NCBI GenBank assembly: GCA_047600605.1
Contig: JASGKK010000003.1
Location: 310,001-374,000, forward strand
Source of the DNA: CAYMZZ01 sp047600605
GTDB taxonomy: Bacteria > Bacteroidota > Bacteroidia > Chitinophagales > Chitinophagaceae
DNA length: 64,000 nucleotides
Reading direction: 5' to 3'
The notes under the pieces are model-generated. The model saw only the letters and a list, made by a program, of their open reading frames with translations. It had not been told where the DNA came from and did no database searches. Position numbers and translations under genes: made by a program. Below are positions 35,183 to 44,419 of this stretch, in pieces (position 1 is the stretch's first letter; every line of letters begins with the position of its first letter).

Positions 35183-35236
35183 AAGGTAAAGGGATTTCTT
35201 CTATGCCTTTTACCTTCTACCTCCCAGCTTCTACCT
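35161..35236. repeat. Inverted repeat, family C, between convergent genes
   Basis: GTAGAAGGTAAA (35179-35190) pairs perfectly with TTTACCTTCTAC (35209-35220); a further GCTTCTACC word follows. It contains the stop codon of the MurG-like gene (35180-35182) and could end transcription from both sides. Confidence 0.65.
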
Positions 35237-35722
35237 GTTCTTCGGGTAGTCAAAAAACCAGAATTCTTTTTCTGCTTCGGGAAACTGGCTCCATCGTGTA
35301 ATCGGAATTTTTACAGCAAAAATGCCACAGGTAGGAATATCGTCGATGCGCACATTGGTCAGTTGATTGGCGAAATCGGTGAGACCGTTGTTGTGCGAAA
35401 AAACAGCAATAAAATCGTATTCATCACTGACACGGCTGATGACCTGTGTAAATACGGCTGGGGTTGCCAGGTATAATTCCTGTATCCAGTCAATCTTTGT
35501 ACGCGGATAATCGAGTTCGGCGGCAAACAGTTCAGCGGTTTTGCGGGCGCGTTTGGCAGGACTGGCCAGCAGTGCATCGGGCTGCAGCCCTTTTGCCTTG
35601 AGCCGTTGGGCCATCATGGGTGCATCTCGTTTGCCTCTGTCATTGAGGGGGCGATCAAAATCCTGTATAGAAAAATCGTCCCAACTGCTTTTGGCATGCC
35701 GTATCAACAAGAGTGTCTTCAT
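35231..35722 (-). CDS. sixA: Histidine phosphatase of the SixA type
   Basis: This 163-residue histidine-acid phosphatase is of the small SixA class, known in E. coli to remove phosphate from phosphohistidine proteins. The catalytic motif is LIRHAKSSWDD with His9, followed by DRPLNDRGKRDAP, and LLASPAKRARKTAELFA carries the second Arg. The later catalytic His is in VFSHNNGLTDF. Size and motifs fit well; the target protein is unknown. It is convergent with the MurG-like gene and has a family A repeat just upstream. Confidence 0.85.
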   Translation of the reverse strand: MKTLLLIRHAKSSWDDFSIQDFDRPLNDRGKRDAPMMAQRLKAKGLQPDALLASPAKRARKTAELFAAELDYPRTKIDWIQELYLATPAVFTQVISRVSDEYDFIAVFSHNNGLTDFANQLTNVRIDDIPTCGIFAVKIPITRWSQFPEAEKEFWFFDYPKNR

Positions 35723-35737
35723 AGCAGACTCTTTATT

Positions 35738-35823
35738 AGTAATAAGTTGTAAGTATTAAGTTATAAGTAAAGAAAGATGGTAAATATCTTACTCATAACT
35801 TAAAACTTATAACTCAAAACTCT
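35738..35823. repeat. Dispersed inverted repeat, family A (copy 5)
   Basis: AGTTATAAGT (35759-35768) pairs with ACTTATAACT (35805-35814), within longer runs of the same words. The right end reaches the stop codon of the amidotransferase gene at 35823. Confidence 0.65.
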
Positions 35824-37670
35824 TAATAACCCCGCACATTTTTCCCTTCCATATAATTCATAAACGCACGGTTTACTACACGATTACCGCCAGGAGTGGG
35901 ATAATTGCCGGTGAAGTACCAGTCGCCTGGATTATTCGGACAGGCTTTGTGCAGGTTTCCGATTGTCTGGAAAATAACCTGCACAGGAATATTCAGTCCT
36001 TCGGGTGTAATAAGCTGCGCTATTTTGGCAGAGATTTCTTCAGGAGTAAATTGCTCATACATGCGGCACACTACGTTTTCTGTATGCAGCTCATTACTGG
36101 CCTGCAATTGCTTGCAGCGCTCCAGCATTTCGTCCAGCACATGCATTTGTTTGCGCTCTTTCAGCAATTCAACAGCCGCATTAAAAGCCACAAAATCTCC
36201 CATCTTGCTCATGTCAATACCATAACAATCGGGATAACGTATCTGTGGTGAGGAGGAAACCACGATGATCCTTTTGGGTTTGAGGCGGGAAAGCATGCGT
36301 ATGATACTTTCGCGCAGCGTGGTACCACGTACTATAGAATCATCTATCACCACCAATGTGTCTTCTTCAGGCCGTACAGTACCATAGGTGATATCATATA
36401 CGTGCTGCACCATTTCATTGCGGCTGGCATCTTCGGTAATGAAGGTGCGCATTTTCACATCCTTGATGGCAATCTTTTCTATCCGGACCCGGCGATTGAT
36501 AAGCTCCTGCAGTTTTTCCTGATCTACATCACGCCCCCAGGAAACGATACGTTCCAGTTTGATTTTGTTGAGGTAGTCTTCCATGCCTTTTACCAGGCCA
36601 TAGAATGCTACTTCAGCTGTATTGGGGATAAAGGAAACAATGGTATTCTTCAGGTCATAGTCAATGGCCTTCAGCACCTGCTCACTCAGGTTATGCCCCA
36701 GGGCTGTCCGTTCGCGATAGATCTTTTCATCGCTGCCACGTGAGAAATAAATACGTTCAAAACTGCAGGCCTTCCGCTCTTTGGGCTCCAGTATCTGGTC
36801 AAATTCGATACGGCCATTTTCATCTACTATCAATGCCTGACCAGGCATCAGTTCTTTCACTTCATTTTCACCCACATTGAATGTAGTGCGGATGGCCGCT
36901 CTCTCAGAAGCAGCTACGACCACTTCATCATCTATATAGTAGTAAGATGGTCTGATACCATGTGCATCACGGAAAACAAAGCCCACCCCACTGCCGGTAA
37001 AACCTCCCACATGAAACCCCCCGTCGAAAATGGGTAATGTGGTACGAAGCACTTTGCGGATATCCATCTTGTCGGGCGATACCTCATCTTCGCTGCAGAG
37101 GTGTTTGTGCATCAGCTCGATCATGGCGGCCAGATCGCTGAAGCGCATGGTTTCACTGGGTTCTTTACCTACCAGCGTAAACAGTTCATCTGTATTGACG
37201 ATATTGAAATTGCCGGCCAGTGCCAGATTGCGTGCAGGAATGGTATCGCGATTGATAAAGGGATGGCAGTATTCGAGTTTATTTTTTCCCTGTGTGCCAT
37301 AACGCAAATGGCCCAGCAGTACTTCGCCCAGAAAATTTACATGCCCTTTCATGAGCCCGGGGTGATTGCGGATGCCGGGATGATACTTTTCCAGTTCATC
37401 GAGCTCCTGTCCGATCTGCTGAAAAATGTCGGCAATGGCCTGGGGAGCATTGCTGCGCTTGCGGTACATAAACGGATAGCCGGGTTCCACGTTCAATTTC
37501 AGTGTGGCAATGCCTGCACCGTCCTGTCCGCGGTTATGCTGCTTTTCCATTAGCAGGTAGAGCTTATTAAGGCCCCACATGACTGTTCCGTAGCGTTGCT
37601 GATAGTATGAAAACGGTTTTCTTAACCTGATGAATGCCAGGCCGCATTCGTGCTTTATCGGGTCGCTCAT
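35823..37670 (-). CDS. PurF-type amidophosphoribosyltransferase family protein
   Basis: This 615-residue protein combines an N-terminal Ntn glutaminase domain and a C-terminal phosphoribosyltransferase domain, as in PurF, which makes phosphoribosylamine from PRPP and glutamine. The start MSDPIKHECGLAF puts the presumed nucleophile at Cys9, after a short propeptide. EDTLVVIDDSIVRGTTLRESI is the PRPP-binding motif. It is longer than typical PurF (about 500) with inserts, a form I associate with Bacteroidota, which may carry it beside a standard purF. The ATG at 37670 is chosen because a -7 box lies 22 bases upstream; the longer frame to 37718 would run through that box. A regulatory or salvage role is possible. 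Confidence 0.82.
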   Translation of the reverse strand: MSDPIKHECGLAFIRLRKPFSYYQQRYGTVMWGLNKLYLLMEKQHNRGQDGAGIATLKLNVEPGYPFMYRKRSNAPQAIADIFQQIGQELDELEKYHPGIRNHPGLMKGHVNFLGEVLLGHLRYGTQGKNKLEYCHPFINRDTIPARNLALAGNFNIVNTDELFTLVGKEPSETMRFSDLAAMIELMHKHLCSEDEVSPDKMDIRKVLRTTLPIFDGGFHVGGFTGSGVGFVFRDAHGIRPSYYYIDDEVVVAASERAAIRTTFNVGENEVKELMPGQALIVDENGRIEFDQILEPKERKACSFERIYFSRGSDEKIYRERTALGHNLSEQVLKAIDYDLKNTIVSFIPNTAEVAFYGLVKGMEDYLNKIKLERIVSWGRDVDQEKLQELINRRVRIEKIAIKDVKMRTFITEDASRNEMVQHVYDITYGTVRPEEDTLVVIDDSIVRGTTLRESIIRMLSRLKPKRIIVVSSSPQIRYPDCYGIDMSKMGDFVAFNAAVELLKERKQMHVLDEMLERCKQLQASNELHTENVVCRMYEQFTPEEISAKIAQLITPEGLNIPVQVIFQTIGNLHKACPNNPGDWYFTGNYPTPGGNRVVNRAFMNYMEGKNVRGY

Positions 37671-37691
37671 GAGATTTGTTGCGGAAAGGCG

Positions 37692-37699
37692 CAAAGGTA
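37692..37699 (-). promoter_or_regulatory. -7 promoter box for the amidophosphoribosyltransferase gene
   Basis: The minus strand reads TACCTTTG, 22 bases before the ATG at 37670. It sets the start of that gene. Confidence 0.6.
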
Positions 37700-37701
37700 G
37701 T

Positions 37702-37950
37702 TTATTTCGTGCAAGCAAAAATGGGCGGATGTGTTAATCTGCTAACACACTGAGCGTCAATTTGAAAATTTGAGGATTTGAAAATTTGAAGGTGGCGGAC
37801 AATACATTCCTTTGAGTGTTGGATATTTTCGTGCAAGCAAAATTGGGCGGATGTGTTAATCTGCTAACACGCCGAGGATCAATTTGAAGATTTGGGGATT
37901 TGAAAATTTGAGGTGGCGGACAATGCATTGCTTTAAGCATTGATATTTAT
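37702..37950. repeat. Tandem duplication of a 122-bp intergenic unit
   Basis: The word CGTGCAAGCAAAA begins at 37708 and again at 37830. Each unit then has GGGCGGATGTGTTAATCTGC, family B words (GATTTGAAAATTTG) and GGTGGCGGACAAT. The copies differ at scattered bases, so the duplication is not brand-new. Confidence 0.8.
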
Positions 37951-37951
37951 G

Positions 37952-37978
37952 AAAAAAGGATGACCGATGGTCATCCTT
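37952..37978 (-). terminator. Intrinsic terminator of the SurA-like gene
   Basis: AAGGATGACC (37956-37965) pairs perfectly with GGTCATCCTT (37969-37978) around three bases. On the minus strand a run of six T follows directly. Confidence 0.85.
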
Positions 37979-38033
37979 CAATATAATATTCAAATCAGCG
38001 ATTTATTCCGTTTTCTACCGAAGATGTGCGGGT

Positions 38034-38060
38034 TAGCTCAATCTTCAAATCTTCAAATCA
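38034..38060. repeat. Dispersed repeat word, family B (copy 4)
   Basis: CAATCTTCAAATCTTCAAAT repeats the family B word directly after the SurA-like stop codon. Confidence 0.5.
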
Positions 38061-38062
38061 AC

Positions 38063-39442
38063 TTACAGTCCTGCCGTCTCTTCACTCTTATATCGCTGCA
38101 GGTTGGGACATTCCTGGGCGGTGGTTTTGTCTACGTTGATATAGTAAAGATCCATTTTGGTCTCGATCCATTTGCTCAGGGCTTCTCTTTTCTTTTCTTC
38201 GAGTGCGGCTCCGGCAATCTTGCTGTAGTCGTCGCGGAGGTTCATGATATGCGGTTCTGACCGCGATTTGAGATATATGATACGTACTCCTTTTTTACCC
38301 TGATCGGCAGTAAAGGGGGCTGGAGTAGAGATGTCACCTACTTTCAGTGTGCGCAATACGGCCACCGTTTCATTGTCGAGTTGATCAATATTGATATAGG
38401 GTGAGCCGTCACGATTGGTAAAAAACGGGCCGGCAAACTTGGCCGAAGGGTCTTCTGAATACTGCCGGGCAGCGTCATTAAATGTGATATTGCCGGCCAG
38501 GATGCGGGTGCGGATAGAGTCCAGTTTCGCTTTGCCCTGCACGACCTCCGCATCGGTTACAGGCGGTATACGCAGGATCATTCGTACATCTGCATCATCC
38601 CCACGACGGTCAACCATCTGGATCAGGAAATAACCAAAGTTGTCTGACTTTACAGGTACAGATATTTCACCGTTCTTCAGGCGGAAAGCCGTTGACAGAA
38701 AAATGGGATCCCAGGTTTTTTCATTCCGGTTGATCTGGTAAAAACCGCCCCGGTCTTTACTGCCCGGATCCTGTGATACCTGTTTGGCCAGTTGCTCGAA
38801 TGAGGTGGCCTTGCTTTCTATCTGTTTTTTGTAATTAAGCATTTCCGTAAAAATGTACTGCTCCAGGTCGCGCGAGGCTTTTGGCAGCAATACGATCTGC
38901 CCTACTTCCAGTTCCGATTCAAAGAAGGGAAGACTGTCTTTGGGTATACGGTCAAAAAATGCTTTTACTTCAGTAGGAGTGATTTTGACACTGCCAACGA
39001 TCTTTTGCTGCATGGCTTCTGCCAGTTTGCGTTCGCGTACCGATTCGCGGGCATCGTCTTTGATCTGATAGGCTGTTTTACCTGCTACACGCTCCAGTTC
39101 TTCTTTCGAGCCCAGTTCGCGTATGAAGTAACGGATCCGCTGATCCAGTTCAGCTTCCACATCTTCATCGGTCACCGGCAGTGAATCCTTTTCTGCCTGC
39201 AGCATCAGCACTTTTGATACCAGTGCCTGATCCATGAGCATACAGAAGGCATTGGGCGGCAGTGCAGCGCCCTGACGTTCTGCATCCTGCAATGATGTTT
39301 TGATATCCGACTGCAGGATCACACGGTCACCAACAACGGCCACCACTTTATCGGCCACTACTTTTTTCGACTGGCCCTGTGCCATCAGCATACCAGAAAG
39401 CATAAGGCAGATGGCAGTCAGTATTTGTTTTGTGTACTTCAT
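38063..39442 (-). CDS. SurA-like periplasmic chaperone / peptidyl-prolyl isomerase
   Basis: This 459-residue protein carries a signal peptide (MKYTKQILTAICLMLSGMLMAQG) and should fold outer-membrane proteins in the periplasm. The SurA N-terminal pattern DKVVAVVGDRVILQSDI appears directly after the signal. Two parvulin-like domains follow at about 170-280 and 282-385, with DRGGFYQINR and FGYFLIQMVDRRGDD in the first and KFAGPFFTNRD in the second. The ATG at 39442 is chosen over a TTG at 39451 because the -7 box (39449-39456) covers the TTG; the mRNA is probably leaderless. It lies just downstream of infB but has its own promoter. Confidence 0.85.
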   Translation of the reverse strand: MKYTKQILTAICLMLSGMLMAQGQSKKVVADKVVAVVGDRVILQSDIKTSLQDAERQGAALPPNAFCMLMDQALVSKVLMLQAEKDSLPVTDEDVEAELDQRIRYFIRELGSKEELERVAGKTAYQIKDDARESVRERKLAEAMQQKIVGSVKITPTEVKAFFDRIPKDSLPFFESELEVGQIVLLPKASRDLEQYIFTEMLNYKKQIESKATSFEQLAKQVSQDPGSKDRGGFYQINRNEKTWDPIFLSTAFRLKNGEISVPVKSDNFGYFLIQMVDRRGDDADVRMILRIPPVTDAEVVQGKAKLDSIRTRILAGNITFNDAARQYSEDPSAKFAGPFFTNRDGSPYINIDQLDNETVAVLRTLKVGDISTPAPFTADQGKKGVRIIYLKSRSEPHIMNLRDDYSKIAGAALEEKKREALSKWIETKMDLYYINVDKTTAQECPNLQRYKSEETAGL

Positions 39443-39448
39443 GGTACT

Positions 39449-39456
39449 CAAAAATA
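39449..39456 (-). promoter_or_regulatory. -7 promoter box for the SurA-like gene
   Basis: The minus strand reads TATTTTTG, seven bases before the ATG at 39442, which suggests a leaderless mRNA. Confidence 0.6.
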
Positions 39457-39534
39457 AGTTGACCCTTTAAGCCCCGGTAGGGGCCTGGGGGTTATTTAAC
39501 AAAAGTTTCAGGCGCATCGCCGCAAGGGCAGTGC

Positions 39535-42435
39535 TTAGAGTGTACGTTTTACTTCTTCTACTTCGTAGGCTTCTACCACATCGCCTGCACGCAGGTCAGC
39601 GTAGTTTTTGATGGTAAGACCACATTCCATACCGGCCTGTACGTCTTTTACATCGTCCTTGAAGCGTTTGAGAGAAGCCAGTTCGCCCACCACATTTTCA
39701 CCGATTGGGAATACCACGATACCGTCGCGGATCAGGCGCACTTTAGAGTCGCGTTTGATCTTGCCATCACGCACGTAGCAACCAGCCACCGTGGCTTTGT
39801 CGAAGCGATATACTTCGCGTATTTCCACATTGGCCACGATCTTTTCCTGTACGGTTGGCTCCAGCATCCCTTCCATGGCACTGCGGATCTCGTCGATAGC
39901 CTGGTAGATGATAGAGTACATTTTAATTTCCACGCCCTCGGTTTCTGCCAGGCGGTTGGCCTGCGCAGAAGGACGCACGTTGAAACCAATGATAACGGCA
40001 TCGGAAGCGGCTGCAAGTACCACATCACTTTCAGATATCTGGCCCACGCCTTTGAGCAGCACGCGTACAGCTATCTCTTCGGTCGACAGTTTTTGCAGTG
40101 AATCGCTAAGGGCTTCTACCGAACCATCCACGTCACCTTTGATGATCACGTTCAGTTCCTTGAAGTTGCCCAGTGCCAGACGGCGGCCGATCTCATCGAG
40201 CGTAATATGTTTCTTGGCACGCATACCCTGCTCACGCAGAATCTGTGCACGGCGGTTGGCGATATCCTTGGCTTCGGCCTCATCTTCATATACCTTAAAT
40301 TTCTCCCCTGCCTGCGGAGCGCCATTCAGACCCAGGATCACAGCAGGAGCAGAAGGTCCGGCCTTGTCCTCCCGTTTATTACGCTCATTGAACATGGCTT
40401 TTACACGGCCATAGTACTGGCCGCTCACTACCAGGTCGCCGGCATTGAGTGTACCATTTTCTACGAGCAGTGTGGCTACATAACCACGACCCTTATCGAG
40501 CGAAGCTTCAATGATAGTACCACTGGCTTCGCGGTTGGGGTTGGCTTTCAGGTCCAGCAATTCGGCTTCCAGCAATATTTTTTCCAGGAGTTTATCGATG
40601 TTGAGGCCTTTTTTGGCAGCAATCTCCTGGCTTTGATATTTACCACCCCATTCTTCTACCAGCAGATTCATCTGAGCCAGCTGCTCGTAGATCTTCTGGG
40701 GGTTGGCACCGTCTTTATCAATTTTGTTGACGGCGAAGATCATGGGTACACCGGCAGCCTGTGCGTGGCTGATGGCCTCACGCGTTTGCGGCATCACCGC
40801 ATCGTCTGCGGCAATCACGATCACGGCTATATCGGTTACTTTGGCACCACGGGCACGCATGGCGGTAAACGCTTCGTGACCGGGTGTATCCAGGAAGGTG
40901 ATCTCTTTACCATTGGCCAGACTTACCTGGTAAGCACCGATGTGCTGGGTGATACCACCCGCCTCACCGGCCACCACATTGGCATTACGGATATAGTCGA
41001 GCAACGATGTTTTACCATGGTCAACGTGACCCATGATGGTCACGATGGGTGAGCGGGGTTGCAGTTCTTCGTCGGTATCCGCATCTTCCTCTTCCTCCAT
41101 CTCCATTTGTTTTTCCATGTCGATGAATTCTACATCAAAACCAAACTCACTCGCTACCAATTCGATTACTTCTGCATCCAGGCGCTGGTTGATCGACACC
41201 ATGATGCCCAGGCTCATACACTTGCTGATCACTTCAGCAAAGTTTACGTCCATCAGGTTGGCCAGTTCACTCACGCTGATAAACTCTGTTACCTGCAGTT
41301 TGCTATCCTGACCGTCATCACCCATGGCTTCGGCCATTTCCTGGCGTTTTTCGCGACGCAGGCGGGCTTTCATACCCTTGCCTTTGCCGCCACCACCAGC
41401 CAGCTTGGCCTGGGTTTCCTGTATTTTCTTTTGAATTTCTTTTTCGTCAATAAGCTTATCCTCCCGGCGTCCGCCACCTGTGCCGCCGCGATGCTGATTG
41501 CGGCCGGGGCCACCGGAGCGACCACGCTGGTCATGACGGCCACCGCCATGATGCTGACCACCACCTTGCTGACCACCCGGACGGCGATCGCCGGGGCCTG
41601 CGCCACGGTTTTGCACACCCGCTGATCCGCTATCGCCACGTACTTCCTTCTTCTCGATCGGGATACGTTTGCGTTTGCGTTTTTCGTCTTTTTTGGGACG
41701 TGTATCGCTATCAACCGGCAATTCGATCTTACCGAGGATCTTGGGGCCCTCGATTTTTTCGGCTCTGATATTTTCGATTACAGGAGGTGCTTCTTCTTCT
41801 GTTTTTTGTTCTGCCACTTCAGACTGTTCCTGCACCGGCTCCGGTTCTGTGACCACAGGTTTTTCTTCTGCCTTAGCTACTTTTTTGGGTGCTTCGGGCT
41901 GAGGCTGGGGTTCGTCCGATTTTTTGCGGATCGTTTTCTTGGGCCTTGTAGAAGAGTCGATAGCCGACAGATCAATTTTGTCGATGATCTTCGGAGTGAC
42001 AATTTCCGGTGCGTCTACCTTCACCACTTCTTCTTCTTTTACAGGTGGGGGCTGCGGAGCCTCTTCCTGCACGGGTTCTGGCTCGGGAGTTGCCACAGGC
42101 TTTTCTTCCACAACGGCCGGCGCCGGTTCTTCCTTCTTAGCTGGTGCGGCTTTTTTCTCTTCTTTTTTGAAGAGCACTTCTTCGTCTTCTTTCTTCTTTT
42201 TTGCTTCCGCTTGCGATCCCTTGGGAAGATCCACCTGGTCGCTTTTCAACTTAGCGGCCTTATCACCATGGAATTCCTGTTGCAAAGCCCGGTACATGTC
42301 CTCCGTCAGCTTGGACGTGGGCTTCAGCTCATCTTTGGGAAAACCTTTCCCGGCCAGGAAGTCGATCAGCGTATCCTGTCCTACGTTGAATTCCTTAGCA
42401 GCTGCTAATAGTCTGGGAAGTTTTAATTCTGCCAT
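39535..42435 (-). CDS. infB: Translation initiation factor IF-2
   Basis: IF-2 is the GTPase that brings initiator tRNA to the 30S subunit. The 966-residue protein begins with the IF2_N helix domain (KLPRLLAAAKEFNVGQ). A long disordered linker rich in Glu, Pro and Ala (about 75-235) follows, then a Gly/Arg/His/Gln-rich stretch (about 270-330) and another IF2_N-like segment. The G domain has GHVDHGKTSLLDYI, DTPGHEAFTAMRARGA and NKIDKDG; the C-terminal domains end in NYADLRAGDVVEAYEVEEV. It is the last gene of the rimP-nusA-infB operon, 81 bases after nusA. Confidence 0.96.
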   Translation of the reverse strand: MAELKLPRLLAAAKEFNVGQDTLIDFLAGKGFPKDELKPTSKLTEDMYRALQQEFHGDKAAKLKSDQVDLPKGSQAEAKKKKEDEEVLFKKEEKKAAPAKKEEPAPAVVEEKPVATPEPEPVQEEAPQPPPVKEEEVVKVDAPEIVTPKIIDKIDLSAIDSSTRPKKTIRKKSDEPQPQPEAPKKVAKAEEKPVVTEPEPVQEQSEVAEQKTEEEAPPVIENIRAEKIEGPKILGKIELPVDSDTRPKKDEKRKRKRIPIEKKEVRGDSGSAGVQNRGAGPGDRRPGGQQGGGQHHGGGRHDQRGRSGGPGRNQHRGGTGGGRREDKLIDEKEIQKKIQETQAKLAGGGGKGKGMKARLRREKRQEMAEAMGDDGQDSKLQVTEFISVSELANLMDVNFAEVISKCMSLGIMVSINQRLDAEVIELVASEFGFDVEFIDMEKQMEMEEEEDADTDEELQPRSPIVTIMGHVDHGKTSLLDYIRNANVVAGEAGGITQHIGAYQVSLANGKEITFLDTPGHEAFTAMRARGAKVTDIAVIVIAADDAVMPQTREAISHAQAAGVPMIFAVNKIDKDGANPQKIYEQLAQMNLLVEEWGGKYQSQEIAAKKGLNIDKLLEKILLEAELLDLKANPNREASGTIIEASLDKGRGYVATLLVENGTLNAGDLVVSGQYYGRVKAMFNERNKREDKAGPSAPAVILGLNGAPQAGEKFKVYEDEAEAKDIANRRAQILREQGMRAKKHITLDEIGRRLALGNFKELNVIIKGDVDGSVEALSDSLQKLSTEEIAVRVLLKGVGQISESDVVLAAASDAVIIGFNVRPSAQANRLAETEGVEIKMYSIIYQAIDEIRSAMEGMLEPTVQEKIVANVEIREVYRFDKATVAGCYVRDGKIKRDSKVRLIRDGIVVFPIGENVVGELASLKRFKDDVKDVQAGMECGLTIKNYADLRAGDVVEAYEVEEVKRTL

Positions 42436-42516
42436 TCGTATGATTAAAATTTAGTTGGTGTGCGGCGGATACAGCCTGTTTATCATGCGGCTAGTCCGTT
42501 TTATCCGTTCACCCTT

Positions 42517-43761
42517 TTATTCCTTATCAAATTCAGCCTGCAGTACGCGGCGCACCTCGTCGATCGTTTCTTTTTCGAGGTCGGTACGACGTTCCAGCTC
42601 GGCTGGTGTGAGGTTGAGTACGCTGCGGGCCGTATCGCAACCAACACGTTTCAACTCATCAATAACCCATGTTTCGATCTCATCGCTGAATTCTTCCAGA
42701 TCGATATCAAATCCTTCTTCTTCTTCAGAATCGCGGTATACATCAATTTCATAGCCGGTGAGTTCACAGGCCAGTTTGATATTTACGCCGCGGCGGCCGA
42801 TGGCCAGCGATACCTGGTCGGGTTTGAGATATACACTCGCATGTTTGGCATCGTTGTCCAGCTCCATGCTGGTGATCTTGGCCGGTGTGAGCGAGCGCTG
42901 GATCAGCAACTGGATATTGCTGGTCCAGTTGATGACATTGATGTTTTCATTCTTCAGTTCACGTACAATGCCATGGATACGGCTACCTTTCATACCCACG
43001 CAGGCGCCTACAGGATCGATACGGTCATCGTAGCTTTCTACGGCTACTTTGGCACGCTCACCCGGATCGCGTACGATTCTTTTGATCACAATCAGGCCAT
43101 CAAAGATTTCAGGTACTTCGATTTCCAGCAGTTTGGCCAGAAAATCGGGTGAGGTACGTGAAAGGATGATCACCGGATTGTTATTTTTCATATCCACTTT
43201 CTTCACTACCGCGCGGATATTCTCTCCTTTTTTGAAATAGTCCTGCGGGATCTGCTCACTTTTAGGCAGGATCAGTTCATTGCCTTCTTCATCCAGCAGC
43301 AGGATTTCTTTCTTCCAAACCTGGTACACTTCTGCGCTGATGATTTCACCTATACGGTCGCCATATTTTTTGGCGAGTACATTCTTCTTAAGATCACTGA
43401 TACGGCTGGCGAGGGTTTGTTTGGCGGCCAGGATAGCGCGGCGGCCAAAGTCGTATAAATCTATTTCCTGAAACAGCTCTTCGCCCACTTCAAAGTCAGG
43501 CTCAATCTTAATGGCTTCGGAATAGGCTACCTGTGCCAGTGGGTCTTCGACCTGGCCATCTTCCACAATCATCCGGTGGCGGATGATCTCGAGGTCACCT
43601 TTTTCAGCATTCACGATCACATCAAAGTTTTCATCGCTGCCAAACTTTTTACGCAGCAATGTTTTGAAAACGTCTTCCACCACTTTCATCATCGTGGGGC
43701 GGTCGATATTTTCTGCATCCTTGAATTCCTGGAATGCCTCGATCAGATTGATACTTGCCAT
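42517..43761 (-). CDS. nusA: Transcription termination/antitermination factor NusA
   Basis: NusA binds RNA polymerase and RNA, and promotes pausing, termination and antitermination. The 414-residue protein has the N-terminal polymerase-binding domain (about 1-125), an S1 domain (about 130-200, with RIGEIISAEVYQVWKKEI), and two KH domains (about 205-345) including PVGACVGMKGSRI and VSLAIGRRGVNIKLA. The C-terminal 70 residues are acidic with a short helix-hairpin-like end; the E. coli acidic repeats are absent, as usual outside Proteobacteria. It lies between rimP (129 bases) and infB (81 bases). Its possible self-control at the leader hairpin is discussed separately. Confidence 0.96.
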   Translation of the reverse strand: MASINLIEAFQEFKDAENIDRPTMMKVVEDVFKTLLRKKFGSDENFDVIVNAEKGDLEIIRHRMIVEDGQVEDPLAQVAYSEAIKIEPDFEVGEELFQEIDLYDFGRRAILAAKQTLASRISDLKKNVLAKKYGDRIGEIISAEVYQVWKKEILLLDEEGNELILPKSEQIPQDYFKKGENIRAVVKKVDMKNNNPVIILSRTSPDFLAKLLEIEVPEIFDGLIVIKRIVRDPGERAKVAVESYDDRIDPVGACVGMKGSRIHGIVRELKNENINVINWTSNIQLLIQRSLTPAKITSMELDNDAKHASVYLKPDQVSLAIGRRGVNIKLACELTGYEIDVYRDSEEEEGFDIDLEEFSDEIETWVIDELKRVGCDTARSVLNLTPAELERRTDLEKETIDEVRRVLQAEFDKE

Positions 43762-43890
43762 AACTCAAATTTTGAACCGGAAATCTGCTGACAGATGGTG
43801 CTGCCGGCAGCTTCCTGCTGTTGCTTAAAATTTAATTTGAAGATTTTTGTTTTTTGTTGCTTTCCTCATTACGTGATGGGGTCAGCGGTT

Positions 43891-44355
43891 TTAAAATTTA
43901 ACCTGAATCTTTGCCGTCTTTATATCACTATAAGGGATGGTATGTGTTACCAGCTCCTTTTTTTTGCCTTTCCCTTTTTCTTCCTCCAGTGTCACCTCCT
44001 GCTCACCGGCAGCCTGCAGTTTGCCTTCGCGGCGTGTACCATCGAGCAGTGTGATTTCCAGCCAGCGGCCTATATTTTTTATATACTGGCGATGCAGTTT
44101 CAACGGTTCATCCAGGCCAGGAGAAGATAATTCCAGCGAAAAATCACCATCCGGATAAAGGGCGCTTTCTTCCAGATCCTTATACAGCCGGCGATTGTAT
44201 TGAATAAGCCGGTCGATACTGATCCCATTATCGGCATCCAGGAAAACCTTGATATTATTGGTGGGCTTGATCCGGATGTCTACCAGAAACACATCAGGGT
44301 CGGCAGCGATCAGCGCTGCCACTTTTTGTTCTAAAACCTGTATTTGACCGTCCAT
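43891..44355 (-). CDS. rimP: Ribosome maturation factor RimP
   Basis: RimP helps assemble the 30S subunit. The 154-residue protein has the N-terminal alpha/beta domain with VFLVDIRIKPTNNIKVFLDADNGISI features and the conserved YPDGDFSLELSSPGLDEPLK near residues 67-84. It ends with an SH3-like domain that contains TLLDGTRREGKL and the run VTLEEEKGKGKKKE. It heads the rimP-nusA-infB operon. Its promoter (44420-44427) lies upstream of a 15-bp perfect hairpin in the leader. Confidence 0.94.
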   Translation of the reverse strand: MDGQIQVLEQKVAALIAADPDVFLVDIRIKPTNNIKVFLDADNGISIDRLIQYNRRLYKDLEESALYPDGDFSLELSSPGLDEPLKLHRQYIKNIGRWLEITLLDGTRREGKLQAAGEQEVTLEEEKGKGKKKELVTHTIPYSDIKTAKIQVKF

Positions 44356-44371
44356 ATTCAGTGCTGGGAAA

Positions 44372-44404
44372 AGAAGAAGGGAACGGTCTCCGTTCCCTTC
44401 TTCT
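44372..44404 (-). promoter_or_regulatory. Perfect 15-bp hairpin in the rimP-nusA-infB leader (attenuator-like)
   Basis: AGAAGAAGGGAACGG (44372-44386) pairs without a mismatch with CCGTTCCCTTCTTCT (44390-44404) around a three-base loop. On the minus strand the last T is followed by TTT, so it has the form of an intrinsic terminator. It lies between the rimP -7 box and the rimP ATG. It may also stop transcripts from the upstream outer-membrane protein gene. Confidence 0.7.
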
Positions 44405-44419
44405 AATCTATTTCCGGTG

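Larger units (their letters stand above)
37671..38062. other. Intergenic region with duplicated repeat unit, promoter and terminator
   Basis: This 392-base spacer has no gene. It holds the promoter of the amidotransferase (37692-37699), a 122-bp tandem duplication (37702-37950), the terminator of the SurA-like gene (37952-37978) and a family B word (38034-38060). Confidence 0.6.

Noticed and set aside
37671..37718. 16-residue N-terminal extension of the PurF-type protein
   Set aside because: It runs through the -7 box at 37692-37699 and would displace the catalytic Cys further from the start.
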